Under the pieces are notes generated by a model. It was not told where the DNA came from and made no database searches. It saw nothing but the letters and a program-made list of their open reading frames with translations. From assembly GCA_947258835.1 (NCBI GenBank), contig CAMYJY010000011.1, forward strand, positions 1 through 15,877: a stretch of DNA of 15,877 bases, in the 5' to 3' direction. A program made the translations under genes and the position numbers. Position 1 is the stretch's first letter. Every line of letters starts with the position of its first letter. Origin of the DNA: an uncultured Pirellulales bacterium (GTDB lineage Bacteria; Planctomycetota; Planctomycetia; Pirellulales; Lacipirellulaceae). This document shows positions 6,595 to 14,359 of this stretch, one piece after another.

Positions 6595-9500
6595 TTAGGC
6601 TGGAGGTGCTTGCCCCCGCACAAACAGAGGGTAGATCGCCGGTACGACCACGGTCGTCAGTAGCGTCGAGGTAATCAACCCACCAATCACCACCGTGGCC
6701 AAAGGCCGCTGCATCTCGGCTCCATCGCTCTGCGACAGGGCCATGGGTAAGAAACCGAGGCTGGCTACCATGGCGGTCATCAACACGGGGCGAAGACGCG
6801 ACATGGCCGTATCACGGGTCACGGTCGCCAGAGGCAACCCGCTACCGCGGAGCGTCTCCGCCGCACTGACCCACACCAAGCCGTTCAGCACGGCCACGCC
6901 AAACAGGGCGATAAAACCGACGCCCGCCGAGATGCTGAAGGGCATTCCCCGCAGGGCCAACGCGAATACCCCGCCCGAAGCGGCCATCGGCACGGCGATG
7001 AAGATCAGCAGCGCCAGCCGCACGGATTGAAAAGTGGTGTGCAGCAATCCAAAAATCAGTAGCAACACGATGGGCGTAATCAAGGCCAAGCGGCGACTGG
7101 CCGACTGGAGGTTTTCAAAATCGCCTCCCCACTTCACCTCGTAGCCTGCCGGCAAAGAAACCTCCCGCTGCACGGCACGTTGGGCCTCGGCCACAAAACT
7201 GGCCACGTCACGGCGGCGGACATTGGCCGAGACAAAGGTGCGGCGGCGGTTGTCTTCGTGCTCCACGGTGGGCGGGGTCTCGGCCAAACGGATGTCGGCC
7301 AGCGCGCCCAGTGGTATCGGCTGGCCTGCTATTTCGGCCACGGGCAACTGCTCGATCTGTGCGATATCGGCCCGCCACGGCTGAGGGATCCGCACAATGA
7401 CCGGAAACCGGGCCCGGCCCTCAAAAATGACCCCCGCCTCGACACCCCCCAAGGATGAGACCACGTCCAGCACCCGCTCGGCATCCACCCCGTAACGGGC
7501 CAGCGCATCGCGGCGGGGCACGATGGTAATCGTGGCCAGATTGGCCTGATAATCGGCTTTCACATCCACGGCACCGGGAATCTTGGCCAACGTGCGTTCG
7601 ATCTGTTTTGATTTCTCCGCCAGTACGTCCAGGTCATCTCCGTACAACAACACCGCCACATCCGCCTTGACCCCGGCCACCAACTCATCCACCCGCATTT
7701 CAATTGGCTGCGTAAACCCAAACGCCACGCCCGGGACCGTGCTGTTGAGCCGTTGGGACATCTCCTCGATCAAATCGTCCCGGCTCACGCCCGGGCGCCA
7801 TTGGTCCTGCCGCTGGAGAATGACCCACACATCGGTCTGGTGCACCCCCATCACATCGTTGGCAATCTCCGGACGACCGGTTTTGCAAAATACCGTTTTC
7901 ACTTCGGGAAACTGGAGTAGGGTGTTTTCGATTTGGGTCGACATCTCGATCGAACCCTCCAGAGAGGCGCTGGGCAGACGCACCGCCTCGACCAACAAGT
8001 CGCCTTCCTCCAAACGGGGCATGAACTCGGCCCCCAGGTTCAGCCCCACGGGGATGCTGATGCCGAACACGGCCACGGCAATGGCGGTAGTGAGCCACCT
8101 GTGCCGGATGGCTTGATGGACAACCGGCCGATAAAACACCTTGATCAACCGGAGCAACCACACGTCGCGGGGGGAAACTTTTTTGGGAAGTGCCAGAGAT
8201 GCCAAGGCGGGCATCAGGGTCATGGACAACACGAGCGATCCAAACAGGGCAAATAGCACCGTCAGGGCCATGGGGCGAAACAGCTTGCCCTCGGTGCCCT
8301 GCAGCATCAAGATGGGCAGATACACCGTGGCAATGATCAGCTCGCCAAACATCGTCGGCTTCCGCACCTCGATCGCGGCGTCCCGAATGATTTGCAGACG
8401 GGACTTGCCCTCCGGTGGATGGGCCAAGCGATGGATGCAATTTTCGACCATGATCACCGAGGAGTCGACGATCAGTCCAAAGTCGATGGCCCCCAGACTC
8501 ATCAGGCTGGCGGTGATGCCAAACCAGTGCATCAAATTGGTGGCGAACATCATCGACAGTGGAATCGCCAGGGCCACGATCAATCCTGCCCGGATGTTTC
8601 CCAGCATGACCAAGAGCACCAGGATCACGAGCAGACCGCCTTCGGTCAGGTTTTTGAGTACCGTGCGGAGCGTCCGCCCAATGAGAGCCGCTCGATCGTA
8701 GATGATTTCCAAACGGATTCCCGCCGGCAGCGTGGGGGCAATTTCGTCCAGTCGCTGCTTGGCCCGCTCCACGACAACGCGGGAGTTCTCACCCACGAGC
8801 ATCATCACCAACCCCGTCACCGCCTCGCCGCGCCCGTCACGGGTCACCGCGCCTTGCCGCGTAAGGGGGGCGATGGCAACATCCGCCACATCCTCGATCA
8901 GGATGGGCGTACCGTCCGCTTCCCGCCGCAAGACGATCGCTCGGATATCACGGACTCCTGTCAGCAAGGCCTGTCCGCGAATAAACCGCTGCTCCTGGTT
9001 GTGTACGACGTAGCCGCCGCCAGCAGACTGATTGTTGCCAGCCAACCGCTGGAACAATTCTTCAAACGTGATGCCGTAGCTGGTAAGCAAGTCCGGATTG
9101 GGACGAAGCTCAAATGTCTTGTAAAACCCACCGTGCGTGTTGATCTCGGTGACCCCCCGCACCTCACGCAAACGGGGGGCAATCTCCCACTCCAAAATGG
9201 TCCGCAATTGCATGGGCGAATACCCCTCGCCGCGAACCTCAAATTGCAGGATTTCGCCCAGTGCCGTGGTCAGCGGTCCCATTTCGGGAGTGCCGTAACC
9301 CTCGGGGACCAAAGCCGCCGCCGCAGGGAGTCTTTCGGAGATCAGTTGCCGTGCGAAATAGATATCGGTCCCCTCGTCAAAAACCACCGTCACGACGGAA
9401 ATACCGAATTTGGAGACGCTACGGACCTCCGCCACATGCGGCAATCCCCCCATCACCGACTCCACCGGGTAAGTCACGTACCGCTCGACTTCCACAGGCG

Positions 9501-9669
9501 ACAACGCGCCGGCGGCGGTGATGACAGCCACCTGCACGTTGGTCATGTCCGGTACGGCGTCGATGGGCAGCCGCAGGGCAGAGTTCAGCCCGGCACCGGC
9601 AATCAAGGCAACGGCGACCAGCACCACCAAGCGGTTGTTGAGCGAAAAATTAATTAGCTGAGCAAGCAT
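6595..9669 (-). CDS. czcA: CzcA/CusA-family heavy-metal efflux RND permease
   Basis: This inner-membrane, proton-driven pump has 1024 residues, the usual family size. The start at 9669 (MLAQLINFSLNNRL) is chosen over the frame's earlier ATG at 9693, because GAGGAG lies at 9676-9681 with 6-nt spacing and because family members begin this way. The first membrane helix is about 12-30, followed by the periplasmic RLPIDAVPDMTNVQV motif and EVERYVTYPVE. The transmembrane helix 4 signature reads DFGLIVDSSVIMVEN, with D396, D402 and E409. In HME-RND pumps a DFG...D...E pattern marks the divalent-cation (CzcA-like) branch, unlike the AIGAMVDA pattern of Cu/Ag pumps, so Zn, Co, Cd or Ni is more likely than copper. 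The porter-domain text CKTGRPEIANDVMGVHQTDV also fits CzcA. The adaptor gene is directly upstream, but 225 bp of repeat DNA separates the two. No outer-membrane channel gene is in the window. Confidence 0.93.
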   Translation of the reverse strand: MLAQLINFSLNNRLVVLVAVALIAGAGLNSALRLPIDAVPDMTNVQVAVITAAGALSPVEVERYVTYPVESVMGGLPHVAEVRSVSKFGISVVTVVFDEGTDIYFARQLISERLPAAAALVPEGYGTPEMGPLTTALGEILQFEVRGEGYSPMQLRTILEWEIAPRLREVRGVTEINTHGGFYKTFELRPNPDLLTSYGITFEELFQRLAGNNQSAGGGYVVHNQEQRFIRGQALLTGVRDIRAIVLRREADGTPILIEDVADVAIAPLTRQGAVTRDGRGEAVTGLVMMLVGENSRVVVERAKQRLDEIAPTLPAGIRLEIIYDRAALIGRTLRTVLKNLTEGGLLVILVLLVMLGNIRAGLIVALAIPLSMMFATNLMHWFGITASLMSLGAIDFGLIVDSSVIMVENCIHRLAHPPEGKSRLQIIRDAAIEVRKPTMFGELIIATVYLPILMLQGTEGKLFRPMALTVLFALFGSLVLSMTLMPALASLALPKKVSPRDVWLLRLIKVFYRPVVHQAIRHRWLTTAIAVAVFGISIPVGLNLGAEFMPRLEEGDLLVEAVRLPSASLEGSIEMSTQIENTLLQFPEVKTVFCKTGRPEIANDVMGVHQTDVWVILQRQDQWRPGVSRDDLIEEMSQRLNSTVPGVAFGFTQPIEMRVDELVAGVKADVAVLLYGDDLDVLAEKSKQIERTLAKIPGAVDVKADYQANLATITIVPRRDALARYGVDAERVLDVVSSLGGVEAGVIFEGRARFPVIVRIPQPWRADIAQIEQLPVAEIAGQPIPLGALADIRLAETPPTVEHEDNRRRTFVSANVRRRDVASFVAEAQRAVQREVSLPAGYEVKWGGDFENLQSASRRLALITPIVLLLIFGLLHTTFQSVRLALLIFIAVPMAASGGVFALALRGMPFSISAGVGFIALFGVAVLNGLVWVSAAETLRGSGLPLATVTRDTAMSRLRPVLMTAMVASLGFLPMALSQSDGAEMQRPLATVVIGGLITSTLLTTVVVPAIYPLFVRGQAPPA

Positions 9670-9675
9670 GTTCGG

Positions 9676-9681
9676 CTCCTC
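9676..9681 (-). promoter_or_regulatory. Ribosome binding site that fixes the pump start
   Basis: GAGGAG on the - strand, 6 nt before the ATG at 9669. The repeat copy 9682-9717 begins at the very next base, so the ribosome binding site sits exactly at the repeat boundary. The earlier in-frame ATG at 9693 lies inside the repeat. Confidence 0.75.
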
Positions 9682-9866
9682 GGTGGCACACAACGCTGGT
9701 AACGATTTTAGTGGCAGTATTAGGCGGTTCCAGTCATTCCCGCGCAGGCGGGAATCCAGTAGCAGTGCCAGTGGTCTAGATTCCCGCTTGCGCGGGAATG
9801 ACGCTGGAGAACGACGAGAATCCAGCGGAGAGCCTGGTGCAAACTTGCTCGTTTTCTTCTGGGATC
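9682..9866. repeat. Shortened copy of the 2792 element between adaptor and pump genes
   Basis: Similarity to the left part of 2792-3328 runs in the same order: the 36-bp end unit (9682-9717), the CAGTCATTCCCGCGCAGGCG start of the double hairpin (full copy 9733-9802), a GGGAATGAC motif with about 13 following bases, a GAATCCAGCG motif (about 9817), and a GGTGCAA...GCTCGTTTT tail (about 9836-9854). The right-hand inverted end is missing. It fills most of the 225-bp space between two genes that normally lie close together. Confidence 0.7.
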
Positions 9867-9894
9867 ATGGAAGCCTTGTTTGCAGTTTGAGTTA

Positions 9895-11343
9895 TTATTC
9901 CCCGTCCAAGAGCAATTCCGATTTCAAATAAAACGCGCCCTCGGTAACCACCCGCTCCCCGAGATCCACGCCGGAGCGCAGCTCCACCCAACCGTCGGAG
10001 CGAACTCCCAGCTCGACGTGACCATGCCGGTACTCGCCCGGCCTGCTCGCCACAAAGACAAAGGGTCGCGACTCGTGTTCCACGATGGCGGTTTCCGGCA
10101 CCGCGATCACGCGCCGGGACTTGCCCAGCGGCAGCACCACCCGCATGAATTGCCCCGGACGCAGCAGGCCCGCCTGGTTGTCCACAGTGGCAATCAGCGA
10201 CACCGCGTTGGTGTCCAGTTCCACTTCACGGCCAACGTAGTAAACCTGGGCAGGGAACTCCTGGTCGGGCAGGGCAGGGGTGGTCAGTGTTAACGGTTGT
10301 CCTTCGGTCAGCTGCAAGGCGGCCCATTCCTGTTCGCGAATGTCGGCGGCCACCCACAGCTGGGATGTATTTGCCAACACGAACAGGGCGGCCCCCTGCT
10401 CCACGCGTTCGGATACCGACAACAGCTGCGCTTCAATCGTGCCTTGGAAGGCGGCGCGGACTTCGACCGTGGATAAGGCCTCGTGCTGGCAACAAGCCGT
10501 CGCATATTCCGTATATCCCAGGAGCGTATGCAGATGTTGCTGGCTGATCCGCAGTCTCCGCCGGGCATCCTCGACGGCCAACCGGGCTTCGGCACATTCC
10601 TGATCCGCCTGATAGGACGCTTGCTCCATGGCTGTCGCCAGGGCGGCCTGCGCCGACTCGCGATCACTCATCCGTTGTTTCACCAGGCGACCGGGAACCG
10701 CTCCGCGATCCCCGAGCGGAGCGAGGTTCTTGGTGAGTGCTTGGGCCAAGCGGTAACGCGAATAGGCCTGCAGGATCGTCGACCGGTAGGCCCCTAGCGA
10801 TACGTCTTCCATGGCATCGGTCACCTCTTGGGGCGAACGCCCTGCCTGGACCGCCGCGACCAACTGCCGCACCCCGTCCGTGACCTTTTTTTTCCGGGCA
10901 TGCACGCGATCGGCCAGTTCACATAACGCTTGATGCTTCAACACGTCCGCGCGGGCCGTGCCCACTTCCGGGCTGTGGAGCAAGGCCAAAACTTGACCTT
11001 GCTGCACGGACTGGCCCGGCTTGACGCGGACCTCCGCCAACATGCCCTCGGTGGGTATCTTGACTTCGATATGCCACCGCTCGTCGTACCGCAGGCGCCC
11101 GGGAACCGTACGTGAAACGGCCATCGCCCGCTCCACGACCGGTCCCACTTTAATCTCGGCGGCTTGTTGTTTCTGTGTGGCCAGATGCACGACCGGGGGA
11201 GCCGTCGGTGACAGAGGTGGCGCGGCCGGCTGCGACGACATCATGTCGCCAGTCGATCCGGCGGTCCGATGATTCCATCCCCAAACTCCGCCCCCGACAA
11301 GAGTCAAACCGGCAATTATTAAGACTACGAGTGTGCGTTTCAC
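9895..11343 (-). CDS. czcB: CzcB-type periplasmic adaptor (membrane fusion protein) of RND efflux system
   Basis: The GTG at 11343 is taken as start because GAAAGGA (11350-11356) lies 6 nt before it and the product then opens with Lys-Arg and a single membrane helix (MKRTLVVLIIAGLTLVGG); an in-frame ATG at 11394 would add 17 residues in front of the anchor. Length is 482. Domain order: anchor 4-22; Pro-rich linker; first half of the barrel and lipoyl regions (IEVKIPTEGMLAEVRVKPGQ, 92-111; LLHSPEVGTAR, 121-131); a long alpha-hairpin (about 130-275); second lipoyl half (VRAAFQGTIEAQL, 295-307); beta-barrel (328-410); membrane-proximal domain ending VVTEGAFYLKSELL, a typical CzcB/CusB finish. 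A CCQH group (284-287) just before the second lipoyl half could bind metal. It links the pump to an outer-membrane channel across the periplasm. Same operon direction as the pump. Confidence 0.9.
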   Translation of the reverse strand: MKRTLVVLIIAGLTLVGGGVWGWNHRTAGSTGDMMSSQPAAPPLSPTAPPVVHLATQKQQAAEIKVGPVVERAMAVSRTVPGRLRYDERWHIEVKIPTEGMLAEVRVKPGQSVQQGQVLALLHSPEVGTARADVLKHQALCELADRVHARKKKVTDGVRQLVAAVQAGRSPQEVTDAMEDVSLGAYRSTILQAYSRYRLAQALTKNLAPLGDRGAVPGRLVKQRMSDRESAQAALATAMEQASYQADQECAEARLAVEDARRRLRISQQHLHTLLGYTEYATACCQHEALSTVEVRAAFQGTIEAQLLSVSERVEQGAALFVLANTSQLWVAADIREQEWAALQLTEGQPLTLTTPALPDQEFPAQVYYVGREVELDTNAVSLIATVDNQAGLLRPGQFMRVVLPLGKSRRVIAVPETAIVEHESRPFVFVASRPGEYRHGHVELGVRSDGWVELRSGVDLGERVVTEGAFYLKSELLLDGE

Positions 11344-11349
11344 AATCAA

Positions 11350-11356
11350 TCCTTTC
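11350..11356 (-). promoter_or_regulatory. Ribosome binding site supporting GTG start of adaptor
   Basis: GAAAGGA on the - strand with 6-nt spacing to the GTG at 11343. It argues against the in-frame ATG at 11394 as the real start. Confidence 0.7.
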
Positions 11357-11554
11357 AAATTCTCTTCCCGTAAGATGCAAGGCACGGCAACCATACCGAC
11401 ACGCGGCGGTACAAAAGTGACTTGGATGCGGCCGCGTGATCGGACCGTGGCGGAATACGTCCACGCACGGTAGCCGACCAGTGGTGGAATCGCGTGCCAC
11501 CCAGCATTTGTGGACCGCGCGTCCTGGCGAATGCTCGCCCCAAACGGTGGGACT

Positions 11555-12067
11555 TTAGCAGATCGACACGCCCAGCACCGCGCACAAAGGCTGCGCAGTA
11601 AGCAGCGACGTCAGGAAAAATGTCGCTTGCGATGCCGCATCGCAGGGCGGGGCACTGCCCGCCAATGGGCAAAACCGCGCAGCCCCCATGGAGTAACACC
11701 AGCCATTGTTGGCGATCCCCCGCCAGGCCGTGGCACCACCCCAACTTGTCGCTGGGGTAAAGACTACGTCGCATGCGTGCGGTGGTCGCGGCGGCTCCTC
11801 GCCAGGGCCTTCCGCCGCAAAATCGCTCCACAGCATCACGTGCAGATGCCACCCAATTTCCACCGTGCCAGGATGGGCATGGTAGCTGTCGTGATGACGC
11901 GCCGCCGCTGGCACAGCCGCCTCAGCGTCATGGCAATGCAGCACGGGCAGTGGCCCTCGCCAAGTCAATAGGCACAGCAGAGCACACACGATGCGACGAG
12001 TTTGAAGTCGTGGCGCGCAACTCCTGGCGGAGCGGGAGAATTCAAAACTAGCCAGCTGTGATAGCAT
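11555..12067 (-). CDS. Small His/Cys-rich, probably exported protein upstream of metal efflux genes
   Basis: The frame encodes 170 residues. A double-Arg, hydrophobic stretch (RRIVCALLCLLTWRGPLPVL, 24-43) looks like a signal peptide or membrane anchor. Histidines cluster just after it: LHCHD (43-47), RHHDSYHAHPG (57-67) and GWHLHVMLW (72-80), with H97 further on; there are ten cysteines in all. The clustering suggests metal binding. It lies 211 nt upstream of the adaptor gene on the same strand, so it may be the first gene of the efflux unit and act as a periplasmic metal chaperone or sensor; this is inference. From memory, planctomycete RND loci can carry similar WHLH-type proteins, but I cannot verify this. 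The start is uncertain: AAAGGA lies about 15 nt before the ATG, farther than usual. The C-terminal half has no recognised motif. Confidence 0.55.
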   Translation of the reverse strand: MLSQLASFEFSRSARSCAPRLQTRRIVCALLCLLTWRGPLPVLHCHDAEAAVPAAARHHDSYHAHPGTVEIGWHLHVMLWSDFAAEGPGEEPPRPPHACDVVFTPATSWGGATAWRGIANNGWCYSMGAARFCPLAGSAPPCDAASQATFFLTSLLTAQPLCAVLGVSIC

Positions 12068-12607
12068 GATTCAGCTTGGCAATCCTTTGCCGTGGAGAAC
12101 AACGTGTGCTGCGGTGAGAGAGTTCGGAAGCCACGCGACTCCGGAATTTCCCTGCCTCGCTCCGGCTGCTTAAACAATCCAACAGACTCGTGCCGTTGCT
12201 CTTAGCAAGCCGATGCTGGTGTGAACCGGCAGCGGGCGGCCCATCCTAGCGGCAACTGGACTGCATGACAAACCGAGTTTCCCACATGAAGACCTGGCCG
12301 GCACAGGAACGGTCTTGTGCAAACTTCGGTACCGCCTGGCTGCGGACACCAGATTTTTTCAGCGAATGGTGTGAAATCGCCAAAATTTGGAGGAAGCTCC
12401 TGATCGAGGGCAACCACACAGGGCCCACCGCGGTTGGGCCCGCCCCCGACCTAAACAGGGAGCCGCCAACCAGAAAGCGAGCTGCCGCTCGGAAAGTACT
12501 TGCCAGCGTCCGTGGAACGCTAGCATCAAGAAAGAACCACGAAGAAAAGAAGAGCACGAAGAAAACGGTTCATTCCCGCGCGGGAATCCAAGGTTGCTTA
12601 CGTCCAC

Positions 12608-12678
12608 GTCATTCCCGCGCAGGCGGGAATCCAGTAGCAGGCGCGGTTCGTCTAGATTCCCGCCTCCGCGGGAATGAC
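12608..12678. repeat. 71-bp double-hairpin repeat, copy 3
   Basis: It has the same architecture as 2843-2912 and 9733-9802: GTCATTCCCGC at the left, GCGGGAATGAC at the right, and the inner CCAGTAGCAG conserved. The variable middle (about 12641-12653) differs from the other copies, while both hairpins are kept. Confidence 0.8.
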
Positions 12679-12735
12679 GGGGGAGGACGGCGGGAATGAC
12701 GGGGGGGGACGGCGGGAATGATGGGGGGGGACGGC
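12670..12735. repeat. 22-nt x 3 tandem array grown from a repeat end
   Basis: Three head-to-tail 22-nt units (12670-12691, 12692-12713, 12714-12735) each begin with GGGAATGA, the terminal bases of the overlapping 71-bp repeat; a degraded fourth start follows. Two units contain runs of eight G (12701-12708, 12723-12730). The unit sequence differs from the 4681-4795 array except for its beginning. Confidence 0.75.
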
Positions 12736-12831
12736 GGGAAGCGGCGGGAGTACCTCGGAGCGTGCCCCACAATTTGCGCCGGCCCGCCGTTGCTAGCTAG
12801 GTGCTCGTGCGGTGGTTGCCTCCTGTGGCAA

Positions 12832-14127
12832 CTAGCGTTGCTGGAGCGCGACGTAATCCCGCTGGGGCGGCCCGGTATACAACTGGCGGGGTCGGTAGAT
12901 GCGGCTGTGGGAATCGTGGACTTCTTTCCAATTGGCAATCCAGCCGGGCATGCGGCCAATTGCGAACATGACCGTATACATGTTCAAGGGAATGCCAATC
13001 GCCCGTAGCAGGATCCCGGAATAGAAGTCCACATTGGGATAGAGATTACGGCTAATGAAATAATCGTCGCCCAAGGCGATTTCTTCCAACTGCTGAGCAA
13101 TGTCCAACAGGGGATCCGACCGCCCCAGCTTGTCGAGGACTTTGGTCGCCTGCTGGCGGAGGATTTGGGCCCGCGGATCGTAACTCTTGTAGACGCCGTG
13201 GCCAAAACCAAACAGCTTATCCTTCTTTTGTTTGACCGCTTCAATCAGGTCGTCGATCTTCATCTCGGATTCATGAATTCGCGCCAGCTGCTGCATCACG
13301 GCCACATTCGCTCCGCCGTGCAGGGGCCCCCACAAAGCACACACGCCCGCGGAACACGAGGCGAACAAATTGGCGCCAGACGAGCCGACCATCCGCACGG
13401 TCGAGGTCGAGCAGTTCTGCTCATGATCGGCGTGCAGGATCAGAAACAGCGATAAAGCGCGGACGACATCCTCGTCTATCTCGTACCGACGCGTGGGGGT
13501 GGAAAACATGAGATGGAGAAAATTGCGGCAATAACTTGCCTCCGACTCCGGGTACATCAGCGGTTGTCCCCGAGAGGTCTTGTAGGCGTAGGCAGCGACG
13601 GTGCGAATCTTGGAAATCAGCCGTGCGGCGGCATTCTCGAAGCGTTCCGCATCCTCCATTTCCATGACGTCTTCGTTGTAACACGAAAGGGTATTGATCA
13701 TGGACGAGAGAATGGCCATGGGATGGCCATTGGGGGGAAAACCGATGAATGAATTCCGCATCCCCTCGTGAATCATTTCGTGCTCGGCGAGCAATTGCCG
13801 AAAACGCTCCAGCTGCGAACCGGTGGGTAGCTCGCCGTAGATCAGCAACAACGCCGTCTCGATGAAAGTGGACTTCTCCGCCAGTTGCTCGATGGGAATG
13901 CCGCGATAACGCAGAATGCCCTCTTCCCCATTAATGAACGTGATCGCCGATTGGACGGATCCGGTATTGCGATAGCCTTCGTCGAGCGTGATCACGCCCG
14001 TCTGTCCGCGCAACTTCGAGATATCGATAGCCGTCTCGTTTTCCGTGCCGACAAGGATCGGCAACTCCACACTCTGCTCGCCCAAGTTGAGTGTCGCCGC
14101 GGACTCCGGCTGCATAGGCTGGCTCAT
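12832..14127 (-). CDS. gltA: Citrate synthase
   Basis: This cytoplasmic enzyme condenses acetyl-CoA and oxaloacetate to citrate, the entry step of the TCA cycle. The 431 residues match bacterial GltA in length (E. coli 427). Catalytic residues are in place: H270 in WGPLHGGAN, H310 in GFGHGVYKSYDPRA and D367 in YPNVDFYSG; the oxaloacetate/citrate-binding region LHADHEQNCST (231-241) and R319, R392 and R412 (RPRQLYTG) are also present. The N-terminal domain (about 20-65) with GYRNTGSVQSAIT corresponds to the beta-rich N-terminal segment of Gram-negative type citrate synthases. One visible difference from E. coli is GHG instead of GHR after the second histidine. The start at 14127 has a strong GGAAGGAAG ribosome binding site. 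A good promoter lies 42-70 nt upstream, and the gene appears to stand alone. Confidence 0.97.
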   Translation of the reverse strand: MSQPMQPESAATLNLGEQSVELPILVGTENETAIDISKLRGQTGVITLDEGYRNTGSVQSAITFINGEEGILRYRGIPIEQLAEKSTFIETALLLIYGELPTGSQLERFRQLLAEHEMIHEGMRNSFIGFPPNGHPMAILSSMINTLSCYNEDVMEMEDAERFENAAARLISKIRTVAAYAYKTSRGQPLMYPESEASYCRNFLHLMFSTPTRRYEIDEDVVRALSLFLILHADHEQNCSTSTVRMVGSSGANLFASCSAGVCALWGPLHGGANVAVMQQLARIHESEMKIDDLIEAVKQKKDKLFGFGHGVYKSYDPRAQILRQQATKVLDKLGRSDPLLDIAQQLEEIALGDDYFISRNLYPNVDFYSGILLRAIGIPLNMYTVMFAIGRMPGWIANWKEVHDSHSRIYRPRQLYTGPPQRDYVALQQR

Positions 14128-14133
14128 ATGTTT

Positions 14134-14144
14134 CTTCCTTCCTC
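14134..14144 (-). promoter_or_regulatory. Strong ribosome binding site of citrate synthase
   Basis: GAGGAAGGAAG on the - strand ends 6 nt before the ATG at 14127. It is the strongest Shine-Dalgarno sequence in the window, in keeping with a highly expressed gene. Confidence 0.8.
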
Positions 14145-14168
14145 GAATTCTGAGTTGTGAATAAACAT

Positions 14169-14197
14169 ATGATACTAGCGGTGGCCCATCGTGACAA
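14169..14197 (-). promoter_or_regulatory. Sigma70-type promoter of citrate synthase
   Basis: On the - strand, TTGTCA (14197-14192) and TATCAT (14174-14169) are separated by exactly 17 bp; each hexamer matches the consensus at 5 of 6 positions. Transcription would start near 14161, giving a leader of about 35 nt. Confidence 0.65.
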
Positions 14198-14318
14198 ACG
14201 CCCCCGCGCCGCCACGTCCGGATTTCTCGGCGATCGGGCGAATCGTGGCTGCACGGCGCGCCGATTCGTCGGATGGTAGGGATTATGCGACCCAGGCAGG
14301 CGCAATTCCCCCAGTCCT

Positions 14319-14351
14319 TCTGAAAGCACGGCCTCCGGCCGTGCTTTCAGA
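14319..14351 (-). terminator. Perfect 15-bp hairpin after the BBP7-like gene; shared-apex family
   Basis: Bases 14319-14333 pair perfectly with 14337-14351 around a three-base loop (TCC on +, GGA on -). It begins 8 nt after the stop codon of the barrel gene. No T-run follows. It is the best-formed member of the family that includes 2681-2719 and 6341-6373. Confidence 0.65.
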
Positions 14352-14359
14352 AACTGCAG

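Larger units (their letters stand above)
12068..12831. other. 764-bp repeat-containing gap between citrate synthase and efflux genes
   Basis: No credible gene is present. From 12068 to about 12530 I see nothing recognisable beyond a GGGCCC-flanked inverted pair (about 12421-12442). From 12534 repeats dominate: a CCACGAAGAA-type repeat (about 12537-12566), a collapsed 16-bp palindrome ATTCCCGCGCGGGAAT (12572-12587), the 71-bp double-hairpin copy (12608-12678) and a 22-nt tandem array (12670-12735). A small stem (TTGCC/GGCAA, 12816-12831) abuts the citrate synthase stop. The promoter of the His-rich gene should lie at the left end of this gap, but none was convincing. Confidence 0.6.

Noticed and set aside
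8392..9657. Long + strand open frame of 421 codons opposite the pump gene
   Set aside because: It is a shadow of the pump gene: the - strand product matches a known family along its full length, while the + strand product is Gln/His/Arg-rich with no motif.
9670..9693. Upstream ATG extending the pump by eight residues
   Set aside because: The ATG lies inside the dispersed repeat, and a good ribosome binding site at 9676-9681 points to 9669.
11355..11852. Alternative - strand frame overlapping the His-rich gene, suggesting a frameshift
   Set aside because: Its translation shows no continuation of a domain; the His-rich frame has a signal-like segment and clustered metal ligands, and ends normally.
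12265..12699. + strand frame of 144 codons in the gap left of citrate synthase
   Set aside because: Its second half translates the CACGAAG and double-hairpin repeats (HSRAGGNP, DSRLRGND), and its first half has no protein-like features.
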